Shown here piece after piece: positions 8,244-17,200 of a DNA stretch of 23,381 nucleotides. The stretch is taken from positions 2,326 to 25,706 of the forward strand of contig DLGO01000045.1 in the NCBI GenBank assembly GCA_002482725.1. The letters run 5' to 3'. The number at the start of each line of letters is the position of its first letter. The first letter of the stretch is position 1. The notes below the pieces were generated by a model. That model did no database searches. It was not told the DNA's origin and saw nothing but the letters and a program-made list of their open reading frames with translations. The translations under genes were made by a program, and so were the position numbers. This stretch comes from Bacteroidetes bacterium UBA7692 (GTDB taxonomy: Bacteria > Bacteroidota > Bacteroidia > Chitinophagales > LD1).

Positions 8244-8276
8244 GTTGCCTTTAGCTCCCGCTTATTTGTAAATTTG
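8244..8276 (+). promoter_or_regulatory. Bacteroidota-type promoter for the SNF2 gene
   Basis: GTTG at 8244-8247 is followed after 21 bases by TAAATTTG at 8269-8276. This is a full match to the TAnnTTTG -7 element with the usual spacing from a TTG -33 element. It lies between the terminator and the ATG at 8314 and would give a leader of about 30 bases. Confidence 0.6.
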
Positions 8277-8313
8277 CAGGTGCATTTTTTCAAAACGAGA
8301 CACTTCTGCGGTA

Positions 8314-11300
8314 ATGACTTTTTATAAAATTGATAGTATACACAAGTACCTGAAGTCGGCATTGTCTACTACCAAGATGAAGGGCAACAGGCTGTTGCAG
8401 GATGCAGGCCACTTAGTAATTATACTAAAGGACGAGTCCAACAGCGATATATATAACCTGAGCATACCCAGTGAGGGCAATGATGGCTATCACAATGTAT
8501 CGCTCAACTTTACCCATGGGCTAAAGGCTACCTGTATATGTCCTGCCTTTCAGGAAATGAACGAGTGCAAGCACACGGTAGCAGCTGTGCTGTCGCTACA
8601 GAAGTACCTGATAACAAACCCGGAAGAAAACGTAATTGCCGCTCCGCAACCAGTGGAGATAGTAGGCGCAGGCAATATCGCCAATACAAAGAAAATTGCT
8701 GTGTCTGATATAGAGGCGGGCAATCTGGAGTTTCTGATACAAAAGACTACAGGGATAAGGAAGGTAGAAGACACCCTGAAAGTAAAGCTGATATCGCCAC
8801 CCGGCAGGGATATGAAGTTCAAGTACACCCTGAACCGACTGGAAGACTACAGCATTAACCTGCACTACGATGGGGTAAAAGATGTAGAGCTGCAATGCAC
8901 CTGTAGTACCAAATCCGAGTTTTTGTGCGTTCACCAACTGTACGTGTTGCTGTATATACAAAAGTACCTGAGCACAAACCTTTTTCGCCGTGAGCGCGAT
9001 ACCGACCAGGATAAGACCAGGATACTGAACCAATATGGTTTTAATCCCGGTGACCCGGAGGCTGCGGATTTTGAATGGCTGACAGATTTTTTTGGCGAAG
9101 TGAAGCTTGCCAAGCTCCCATCGTACATAGTACCCGAAGGTGATAAGGAGAAGCTGGCGGCGATAGGCAACAGCCTGCGCAGTGATACACTGATAGAAGA
9201 AGAAACGACAACAAAACGAAGCAGTACCTCTAAAAATAATGACTACGAACTGGGCCTGGTGCTGAACCTTAACGGCAAGCGCCACCTGGATTATGACATA
9301 GAGGTAATACAGGTATTCGAAAGGTCGGGCGGTCGTACAGAGAACAAAAGGCTGAACATAAACACAGCCAATAACTTGCCGCTGCTACAACCCTTGCCCG
9401 AGGCACTGCATACTTTTATTATGCAGCTGACTGATAAGCAATTGCTGCAATGGTTTGAATCGAAGGGCATCAACTACCTGAGCAAGCTGCAAAACCCATG
9501 GTCGCTGATGCGCGAGCGCGAACAAAATATACTAACGCAACACTACGCGGGCCATATAGAAAAGAACTGGGAGCTATTGGCGGCTTACCCGCACAAGTTT
9601 GTGATACCAAGGTCTAAGACGGGCATACAACACTTGGAGCCATTGGCAATGGCAGAGACCTCGCCCATCTTCAAGATATTCGTTTCGGCTACAGATAAGC
9701 ACATTACTGTGCAATGGAAAATAAAGCTGGAAGAGGATGGGCCGTTTATAGAACTGTTCACGGCTTTTGGTAATGCGTTTCTGCTGGCAGATAATACGCT
9801 GTACAAGACAGCCAATGTGCACGACAGGCAACTGATGAAACAACTGCCCTTGGGCAGGCTGATATTCCCGCTCAGCGATAAGCGCGATGTGCTGCAACAG
9901 GTCATCATGCCGCTTACGCTTAATTATGAAGTAGAGATACCCGAATCGCTGAAGGTGGAAAAGCTGAAAGTGACACCGGAGCCACAGCTGCACCTGATGG
10001 AGCATGGCAAGTCGTTCCTGATGCTTACGCCAAAGTTTGCCTACGACAAGCACGTGCTTGATTACAACATAAAGCACGACCCGCAGGAGCTGGTATTCAG
10101 CGAGGATGCCAACCTGCTGGTAGAGCGGGATATACCTGCCGAAGAAGCATTTTTTGCTTACCTGCGCACGCTGCACCCGAACTTTGCGCGCCAGCATTAC
10201 AATCCTTATTTCTACCTGCCCTTCAACGAGATAATGAAGAAGATGTGGCTGCTGAAAACCATTAATCAGGTGCAGGAGGCAGGCCATACGGTATTTGGTT
10301 TAAGAGACCTGGAGCACTTTAAATACAATACTTCTACGCCTAAGTTCAGCATATCTTCCAAGAATAATATAGACTGGTTTGACCTGAAGATAAGCATCAC
10401 CTGGGGCGATAATATCGTGACCCTGAAAGCCCTGCGGAAGGCCATCATGAAAAACCAGAATACCATATTGCTGGATGATGGCACTATAGGTTTGATACCG
10501 GACGAATGGGTGGCGCAGTTCAGCAACATACTAAAGATAGGGCAGGAGGACGGCAGCAACCTGCGCGTGAGCAAAATGCACTTTACTGTATTGGATGAAG
10601 TAGGCGAGCTGAACAGCGAGGTGCGGGAAGAGATAAGCCGGAAAAAGAAACGCTTGCTGGAGCTGGAAAGTGTAGAGGTGAAACCTGTATCGCCCAACCT
10701 GAATGCACAGCTGAGGCCATACCAGTTGGAAGGCTTCAAGTGGATGCAGATACTGCACGAGCTGGGCTGGGGCGGTTGCCTGGCAGATGACATGGGTTTG
10801 GGGAAAACATTGCAGACTATTACTTTTTTGCAGCACCTGAAAGACCAGCACAATGGCGGAACGCAGCTAATCATCTGCCCTACATCGCTTATATACAACT
10901 GGCAAAATGAGCTACAAAAATTTGCACCCCAGCTGCGCTACCATATCTATTATGGCAAGGAGCGCGAACTGAGCGACCTGCATTTTGAGGAGTACGACAT
11001 AATACTGACCAGCTATGGTCTGGTGAGGCTGGATATAGATGTACTGAGCGCGTTTGAGTGGTCGTACGTAATACTGGATGAGAGCCAGGCTATAAAAAAT
11101 CCTGATGCGCAGGTAACAAAATCGCTTAGCCAGCTGAAGGCAAAGAACAGGCTGATACTGAGCGGTACGCCCGTGCAGAACAATACCTACGACTTGTATG
11201 CCCAAATGAATTTCCTGAACCCGGGCTTGCTGGGCAGCAGGGAGTTTTTCCGCGCGGAGTTCGCTAACCCGATAGACAAAAACGGCAACAGCCAACAGGC

Positions 11301-12099
11301 TGCACAGCTGCGCAAAATGGTTTACCCCTTTATGATGAGGCGCACCAAGCAGCAGGTAGCTACCGACCTGCCCGACAAAACAGAAACAGTGTTGTGGTGC
11401 GAAATGGGCAAGGAGCAGCGCGCGGCTTATGATAGCTACCGCAAATATTATCGCGATACCTTGCTTAGTAAAATAGATACAGATGGCATCAACAAAGCCA
11501 GCATACAAGTACTGGAGGGGCTGATGCGCCTGCGCCAGCTATGCGACCACCCGCACATGGTAAAGGACCCATTGATAACTACCGATGAGTCGGTGAAGAT
11601 AGAAGAGCTGATGCGCGAGCTGAAAGAGAACACAGGCAGCAACAAATCGCTGGTATTCTCCCAGTTTACCGAGATGCTGGGCCACCTGCGCGAATCGTTT
11701 GAAAGGGAGGGGATAAAATACTGCTACCTGGATGGCAGCACGCCGATAGAAAAAAGGAACGAGCAGGTAGAGCGGTTCCAGAACAGCGATGAGGAAAAGG
11801 TGTTCCTGATATCGCTGAAGGCGGGCGGTGTGGGACTAAACCTGACGGCTGTCGACTATGTATACATAGTAGACCCGTGGTGGAACCCGGCTGCCGAGCA
11901 GCAGGCCATAGACCGTACGCACCGCATAGGGCAGAACAAAAAAATATTTGCTTACAAAATGGTATGCAAGGATACTATAGAAGAAAAAATACTGAAGCTG
12001 CAGGACCGCAAAAAATCGCTGGCCAATGAGCTGATAAGCGAAGATGCCGCCTTTATGAAAAAGCTGACAAGGGATGATGTGGCATTCCTTTTGGAGTAA
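8314..12099 (+). CDS. SNF2-family DEAD/DEAH-like ATPase with two SWIM zinc motifs
   Basis: A 1261-residue protein. The C-terminal ~470 residues form a Swi2/Snf2 translocase: motif I DDMGLGKT (825-832), motif II DESQ (922-925) in place of DEAH, motif III LSGTPVQNN, and motifs V/VI from AGGVGLNLTAVDYVYIVDPW to RTHRIGQ (about 1170-1207). Such enzymes track along double-stranded DNA and displace bound proteins. The N-terminus carries two CxCx(n)CxH SWIM-type zinc sites: Cys74/Cys76/Cys85/His87 and Cys195/Cys197/Cys205/His207. SWIM motifs bind DNA or protein partners. The ~570-residue middle part is of unassigned fold, as in other bacterial SNF2 proteins of this kind. It has its own promoter and lies alone between the YHYH terminator and htpG; no restriction or other defence genes are nearby. 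A transcription-recycling or chromosome-maintenance role is likely by family (RapA-like) but unproven. Confidence 0.93.
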   Translation: MTFYKIDSIHKYLKSALSTTKMKGNRLLQDAGHLVIILKDESNSDIYNLSIPSEGNDGYHNVSLNFTHGLKATCICPAFQEMNECKHTVAAVLSLQKYLITNPEENVIAAPQPVEIVGAGNIANTKKIAVSDIEAGNLEFLIQKTTGIRKVEDTLKVKLISPPGRDMKFKYTLNRLEDYSINLHYDGVKDVELQCTCSTKSEFLCVHQLYVLLYIQKYLSTNLFRRERDTDQDKTRILNQYGFNPGDPEAADFEWLTDFFGEVKLAKLPSYIVPEGDKEKLAAIGNSLRSDTLIEEETTTKRSSTSKNNDYELGLVLNLNGKRHLDYDIEVIQVFERSGGRTENKRLNINTANNLPLLQPLPEALHTFIMQLTDKQLLQWFESKGINYLSKLQNPWSLMREREQNILTQHYAGHIEKNWELLAAYPHKFVIPRSKTGIQHLEPLAMAETSPIFKIFVSATDKHITVQWKIKLEEDGPFIELFTAFGNAFLLADNTLYKTANVHDRQLMKQLPLGRLIFPLSDKRDVLQQVIMPLTLNYEVEIPESLKVEKLKVTPEPQLHLMEHGKSFLMLTPKFAYDKHVLDYNIKHDPQELVFSEDANLLVERDIPAEEAFFAYLRTLHPNFARQHYNPYFYLPFNEIMKKMWLLKTINQVQEAGHTVFGLRDLEHFKYNTSTPKFSISSKNNIDWFDLKISITWGDNIVTLKALRKAIMKNQNTILLDDGTIGLIPDEWVAQFSNILKIGQEDGSNLRVSKMHFTVLDEVGELNSEVREEISRKKKRLLELESVEVKPVSPNLNAQLRPYQLEGFKWMQILHELGWGGCLADDMGLGKTLQTITFLQHLKDQHNGGTQLIICPTSLIYNWQNELQKFAPQLRYHIYYGKERELSDLHFEEYDIILTSYGLVRLDIDVLSAFEWSYVILDESQAIKNPDAQVTKSLSQLKAKNRLILSGTPVQNNTYDLYAQMNFLNPGLLGSREFFRAEFANPIDKNGNSQQAAQLRKMVYPFMMRRTKQQVATDLPDKTETVLWCEMGKEQRAAYDSYRKYYRDTLLSKIDTDGINKASIQVLEGLMRLRQLCDHPHMVKDPLITTDESVKIEELMRELKENTGSNKSLVFSQFTEMLGHLRESFEREGIKYCYLDGSTPIEKRNEQVERFQNSDEEKVFLISLKAGGVGLNLTAVDYVYIVDPWWNPAAEQQAIDRTHRIGQNKKIFAYKMVCKDTIEEKILKLQDRKKSLANELISEDAAFMKKLTRDDVAFLLE

Positions 12100-12210
12100 C
12101 AGATAAAGAAAATCTGCAATTTTGACAGGCTAAGCCGCTTGGCATGTGCTTTGTAAAGGAATACGCACGAATTGTAAACTGAATAATTATATCAATCAAA
12201 AAATCTAAGT

Positions 12211-14076
12211 ATGGAAAAGGGAACTATATCCGTTTCAACCGAAAACATTTTTCCGATCATTAAAAAATTCCTGTACAGCGAACAGGAGATATTTCTGCGC
12301 GAATTGGTGAGTAATGCGGTAGATGCCACTACAAAAGTGCGCAAACTGGCAGGAATGGGCGAAGTATCGGGCGAGCTTGGTGAGCTTTTCATAGAAGTGA
12401 GCATCGACAAAGAGGCTAAAACACTGACCATAAGCGACCGCGGATTGGGTATGACTGTGGATGAAGTAAAACGCTACATCAACACAATTGCCCTTTCGAG
12501 CGCAGAGGAATTCGTAAAGAAATTTGAAAATTCGACAGATAAGGCCAACATCATAGGACATTTTGGCTTGGGCTTCTATTCTGCCTTTATGGTGGCAGAT
12601 AGGGTGGAGATTTTTACCAAGAGCTATAAGGATGAGCCGGCTGCACACTGGACCTGCGATGGCAGCACAGAGTTTACCCTGGGCGAAACAACCAAGGATG
12701 TGCGCGGTACAGATATCGTGTTGCACATAACCCAGGAGTCAGAGGAGTACCTGAACGAAAGCAAGATCAAGGAAATGCTGGATAAGTACTGCAAGTTTTT
12801 GCCGGTGCAGATACGCTTTGGTACAGAGGAGGTAGACAGCCTGCTGGTAAAGGATGAAGAAGGCAATCCCGTAAAAGAAACAGCGCCAAGGGTAATCAAC
12901 AATACCGAGCCAGCATGGATAAAATCGCCAAGCGAACTGAAAGATGAGGACTACCTTTCTTTCTACAACGAGCTATACCCGTACAGTGAGCCGCCTTTGT
13001 TCTGGATACACATCAATACAGATTTTCCTTTCAACCTGAAAGGCGTTTTGTTCTTCCCTAAGTTTAAAAACAACTTTGAGCTGAACAGGAATAAGATACA
13101 CCTGTATTCGAACCAGGTGTTTGTAACAGACTCGGTAGAGCAGATCGTGCCTGAGTTCCTTACCTTGCTGCAAGGTGTTATTGACTCACCGGACATTCCG
13201 CTGAACGTATCGCGCAGTTACCTGCAAGGCGACCCGAACGTGAAGAAAATAAGCCAGCATATTGTTAAAAAGGTAGGAGATAAGCTATTTGAGATATTCC
13301 GTAACAATAGGGAAGATTTCCAGCAAAAATGGGAAAGCCTCTCTGTTTTTGTTAAATATGGCATGTTGAGCGATGATAAATTCTACGATACTGCCAATAA
13401 ATTCTGCTTGTACCAAACTACTGCGGCTGGCCAATACACCTTTGAGGAGCTGAAAGAGAAAATTTCTCCGTTGCAAACAGACAAAAATAAGAACCTGGTA
13501 GTGCTATATACTACCGACAAGGATGCACAGGATAGCTACATACAAAATGCACAGAAATATAACTACGAAGTGCTTATAATGGATGCAGTTATAGATAATC
13601 ATTTTATCAACTCCCTGGAGCAAAAACTGAGCGATACCAGCTTTAAGCGGGTAGATGCCGATACACTGAACAAACTGATAGAAAAAGAGGAAACTCTGGA
13701 GTCGGTTTTGAGCAAGGATGAAGAAGAAAAGCTGAAAGCAATTTTCACTGAAACGATAGACAATAAGAGCGCTTCTATAGAGCTAAAAGCCTTGTCGCCT
13801 GATGACCTGCCTGTACAAATCACCAAAAACGAGTTTATGCGCCGTATGGCAGAAATGAGCAAAATGGGTGGTAGCCAGTATGGTTTTATGGGTGAAATGC
13901 CGGAAAATTATGCTTTGGTGGTGAACACCAATCACCCTATTGCATCCAAGATTTTGCAGGATTCCAATGGTAAAGAAACTGTTAAGAAACTGTATGACCT
14001 GGCATTGCTGTCGCAAGGTATGCTAAAGGGTAAAGCGCTTACCGATTTCATACAAAGGACCTACGCGGGTATATAG
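12211..14076 (+). CDS. htpG: Molecular chaperone HtpG (bacterial Hsp90)
   Basis: A 621-residue homodimeric ATP-driven chaperone in the cytoplasm. The N-terminal GHKL ATPase domain shows RELVSNAVDA (30-39; Glu31 catalytic, Asn35 Mg/ATP), SDRGLGMT as the nucleotide-binding DxGxG loop, and GHFGLGFYSAFMVA as the lid and glycine box. The middle domain includes RGVLFFP-type and NVSRSYLQ stretches, with the conserved arginine in the latter that contacts the ATP phosphate. The C-terminal dimerisation domain ends in LYDLALLSQGMLKGKALTDF. Length and layout are normal for bacterial HtpG. The gene is 111 bases after the SNF2 stop and ends at a strong terminator. No CIRCE element was seen upstream, and the upstream -7 candidate is poor, so heat regulation cannot be shown from the sequence. 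Confidence 0.98.
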   Translation: MEKGTISVSTENIFPIIKKFLYSEQEIFLRELVSNAVDATTKVRKLAGMGEVSGELGELFIEVSIDKEAKTLTISDRGLGMTVDEVKRYINTIALSSAEEFVKKFENSTDKANIIGHFGLGFYSAFMVADRVEIFTKSYKDEPAAHWTCDGSTEFTLGETTKDVRGTDIVLHITQESEEYLNESKIKEMLDKYCKFLPVQIRFGTEEVDSLLVKDEEGNPVKETAPRVINNTEPAWIKSPSELKDEDYLSFYNELYPYSEPPLFWIHINTDFPFNLKGVLFFPKFKNNFELNRNKIHLYSNQVFVTDSVEQIVPEFLTLLQGVIDSPDIPLNVSRSYLQGDPNVKKISQHIVKKVGDKLFEIFRNNREDFQQKWESLSVFVKYGMLSDDKFYDTANKFCLYQTTAAGQYTFEELKEKISPLQTDKNKNLVVLYTTDKDAQDSYIQNAQKYNYEVLIMDAVIDNHFINSLEQKLSDTSFKRVDADTLNKLIEKEETLESVLSKDEEEKLKAIFTETIDNKSASIELKALSPDDLPVQITKNEFMRRMAEMSKMGGSQYGFMGEMPENYALVVNTNHPIASKILQDSNGKETVKKLYDLALLSQGMLKGKALTDFIQRTYAGI

Positions 14077-14098
14077 CCGGTTGATAATATTATGAAGC

Positions 14099-14128
14099 AA
14101 AGGGCATCCTTACAGGATGCCCTTTTTT
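14099..14128 (+). terminator. Rho-independent terminator after htpG
   Basis: A perfect nine-base stem pairs AGGGCATCC (14101-14109) with GGATGCCCT (14115-14123). The loop is TTACA, and the T run continues to 14128. Two further A-T pairs extend the stem. It ends htpG transcription and isolates the adhesin gene. Confidence 0.93.
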
Positions 14129-14176
14129 GTTTATCTTAACTGAATATTCTTTATATAAATAAGATGTGCCAAGGGT

Positions 14177-14209
14177 TTTGTTGTTAAATTAAAAGCCGTT
14201 TTAGCTTAA
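14177..14209 (+). promoter_or_regulatory. Possible promoter for the giant adhesin gene
   Basis: TTTG at 14177-14180 is followed after 21 bases by TAGCTTAA at 14202-14209. The -33 element and spacing are good, but the -7 element deviates from TAnnTTTG in its last two positions. A second weak -7 candidate, TATCTTTA, is at 14239-14246 but has no TTG at the right distance. The leader would be about 65-70 bases. Some promoter is expected here because of the terminator just upstream. Confidence 0.3.
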
Positions 14210-14283
14210 AATGCAACGTATTACTCCTCAGTCTTTTCTATCTTTACGAACACTTTCCGTTTATCTAACATTTACTTCAACTA

Positions 14284-17200
14284 ATGAAGCAATTTTTACG
14301 TTTTCTCCTTTTACCGCTTTTAATCATTGCTTTTTGTCAGAACGCATCTGCGAGTCATGCGATGGGTGCGGATCTTCAGTATACATGTCTGGGGGGTAAT
14401 CAGTATCTTATTAGGTTAAGCTTTTACAGGGATTGTACAGGTATCCCGGCATCTTCTTTCTATCCGGTAGAGATATTAGGTTGTGGTGCAACAGTAGCAA
14501 ACGTTAATCTGAATCAGGTAACTAACATAAAATGCGCGGGTGGTGGTACTTCGGGAACGGATGGTTGCGTGGTATCTCCTATTTGCACGGACTATCTTGC
14601 ACAAAGCACCTGTTCGCCCGGTGGAACTGCATACCCGGGTGTAAGGCAATTGGTGTACGAAGGAATAGTAACCCTGAATTCGCCATGTGCCAGCTGGCAG
14701 GTAAGGTTTACGGAAAGCGCAAGAAACCCCAGTCAGAATACGCAAGGAGGAGGTTCTGAAAACCTATCGGTAATAGCGGTAATAAATAATACCATAGACC
14801 CGAATTCGGGATACAATGGCGTGGACTCTATCGTGTATAGAATATGCGATAATGGTGCACCCCAAATGTGTGATACAGCTGTTGCCTACCTAAATGTAGG
14901 GAATACTAAAAATTATGCGCCTGTTGTAGCTAAAACCTCATTGATGGCCGTTCCGGGTGTGCCGGGTACCTTTTGCGCATTTATAGCAGATGCCAATCCC
15001 GGGAATGTTGTAAATTTCAATCAGCTAACCTGTTTTCCTACTCAGGGTTCTGTATCCGGTACGCCAACTGTTTCGTTTGCCAATGGTACGGGTACTATAT
15101 GCTTTAATTACACACCCATCAGCACTGCTACGGGTAAGGATAGCTTCTGCTTTTCGGTATGCGATAATGCAGGCGCCTGTAAAACAAGTAAGATTATCAT
15201 TAATATTATCAGTTCTGTCAATGTAAATCCCAATGCAGTAACTGATACTTTTTTGCTAACAGGGGGAGATTCTCTTATCGGCTATTCCCCGTTAATGAAT
15301 GATTATGATGGCAATCAATCAGATGTTCTTGTTCTGAGTACAACGCCGGTTACTAATCCTAGTAGCGGACAAGTAACTATAAACAGCCTTGGGCAAATAA
15401 GGTATGTGCCTGCACCGGGATTCTTCGGAGTAGATTCTTTCAGGTACCGTGTTTGCGATAATAACCCTGTACCGCTTTGCGATACTGCAACTGTGTGTCT
15501 TGGTGTTTTCCCTCCGGGAGTATATCCGCCATTTGCGCCCATACGCAATATTGCTATAATAAATGACAGCGCAATTGCTATTTGTACCCCTGTAACTGAT
15601 GCCAACAGGGGGGACTCTATTGTTTTGGGCAATGTATTGCATACGCCTGCCGGAACTTCGGTTGGAGGATTTGCAGTTGACAATATTTCAAGGCCCGCAC
15701 GTGTTTGCTATACTATAAATGCCGGTAATTTTACAGGAAATGACTCTGTGACTTTTATAGTATGCGATAAAGCAGGGTTGTGCGATACTGTACGAAACTA
15801 TTTTACCGTAACTGCCAAGCCAAATAGATCCCCTATAGCTAAAGAGGACGTGTACCAGGTGCCTGTAAGCGGTGCTTATAATGGTAGCACAGTAACGGGA
15901 AATGATGTGGACCCAAATACAGGTCAGACATTTACCACAACCGTAATAAAAGCTCCCGCCAACGGCACATTCAGTATGAATGCCAATGGTACATTTACAT
16001 TTACGCCTACACCACCTACGCAGATATGTAATAATTCTACTCAATTCACTTCTTTACCCACTCCATTCTATTGCATCAACTCAGGTATATTTTATAATCA
16101 GGGTGCAGTAGATGCCGATGGGGATTCACTTGTATATGCCCTGATAAATCCTTTAGGTAGTGGGTATGCTAATATCGGTTATAATACAGGATATTCGGTA
16201 ACTGCGCCCATAAAGACACAGGGTGGTTTTAGTTTTAATCCTGCCACAGGACAGATGACATTTAAGCCAAATGCTATCGAAGCAGATGTGCTTACAGTAA
16301 AGGTTTCGGAATACCGCAATGGTACCTTGGTTGGTTCTACTATGAGGGATATACAGGTACAGATTATTCAGTGTACGGTATCTATACCTGAAGGTGATAC
16401 CGCCAACTTTAGCACGGTAAACAATGCAACCAAAGAAGATTCCATTACTATCAGTGTTTGTCCGGGTACTACCGCTACTTTAGAGTTGCCTTTTTATGAT
16501 AAGGGAGGGAAAATACTTACACTTACAAGCAGCCTTCAAAATGATCCCTCACCATTGCCCGGTGCTGTTTTTACGGCGAATGCTTTAGGTACAGGTGATG
16601 CAGACAGTATGATGGCAGTAATTAAATGGACTCCTTCAGATACTATTACTGGTTGCCGTCAGTTTATAATAACTGCTGAAAACAATGACTGCCCTATTAA
16701 TGGGCGCTTTTCAAAAGCATACCGCGTTTGTATTGTTGATCAGATAAAGATCATTCCATCAGGTACAGTTTATTGCGGAGGTACTCCAATAACACTAAAA
16801 GCAAGCGGAGGCACCGTATTTGACTGGAGCCCGTCTGCAGGTCTCAGCGACACTACCATTAAGGCCCCATTGGCTACACCTTCGGCCAGCACCTGGTATA
16901 AACTTACAAGCGACTGTGGTATAGATTCGGTGCGTATAAATGTGGCTCCTCCTTTTGCATTCGATGCCGGACTTGGAGGCACTATATGCAAAAACGGGCA
17001 GATAGAACTAAACGCCAGCGTAGCAAGTACATTTGCTCCTTATGTAGTTAAATGGACACCTGCTTCTGGCCTGGTAGATCCTGTATCAGGAAAGCCTGCA
17101 AGCAATATCCTGAATCCGGTTGCAAGTCCACCGATTACTACCAAATACATGGTTTCATTTACAGGTAGCACCGGTTGCATCAATACTGATTCAGTAACAG

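Noticed and set aside
12101..12117. Small hairpin (CAGAT and ATCTG) after the SNF2 stop.
   Set aside because: Only five pairs with no clear T run; too weak to call a terminator.
12121..12153. Possible promoter of htpG: TTTG, 21 bases, then GTGCTTTG.
   Set aside because: The -33 element and spacing fit, but the -7 element lacks the TA of TAnnTTTG, so only weak support.
14211..14399. Short plus-strand frame of 62 codons that overlaps the adhesin start.
   Set aside because: It overlaps the well-supported signal peptide of the adhesin in another frame and has no similarity to a known protein; treated as chance.
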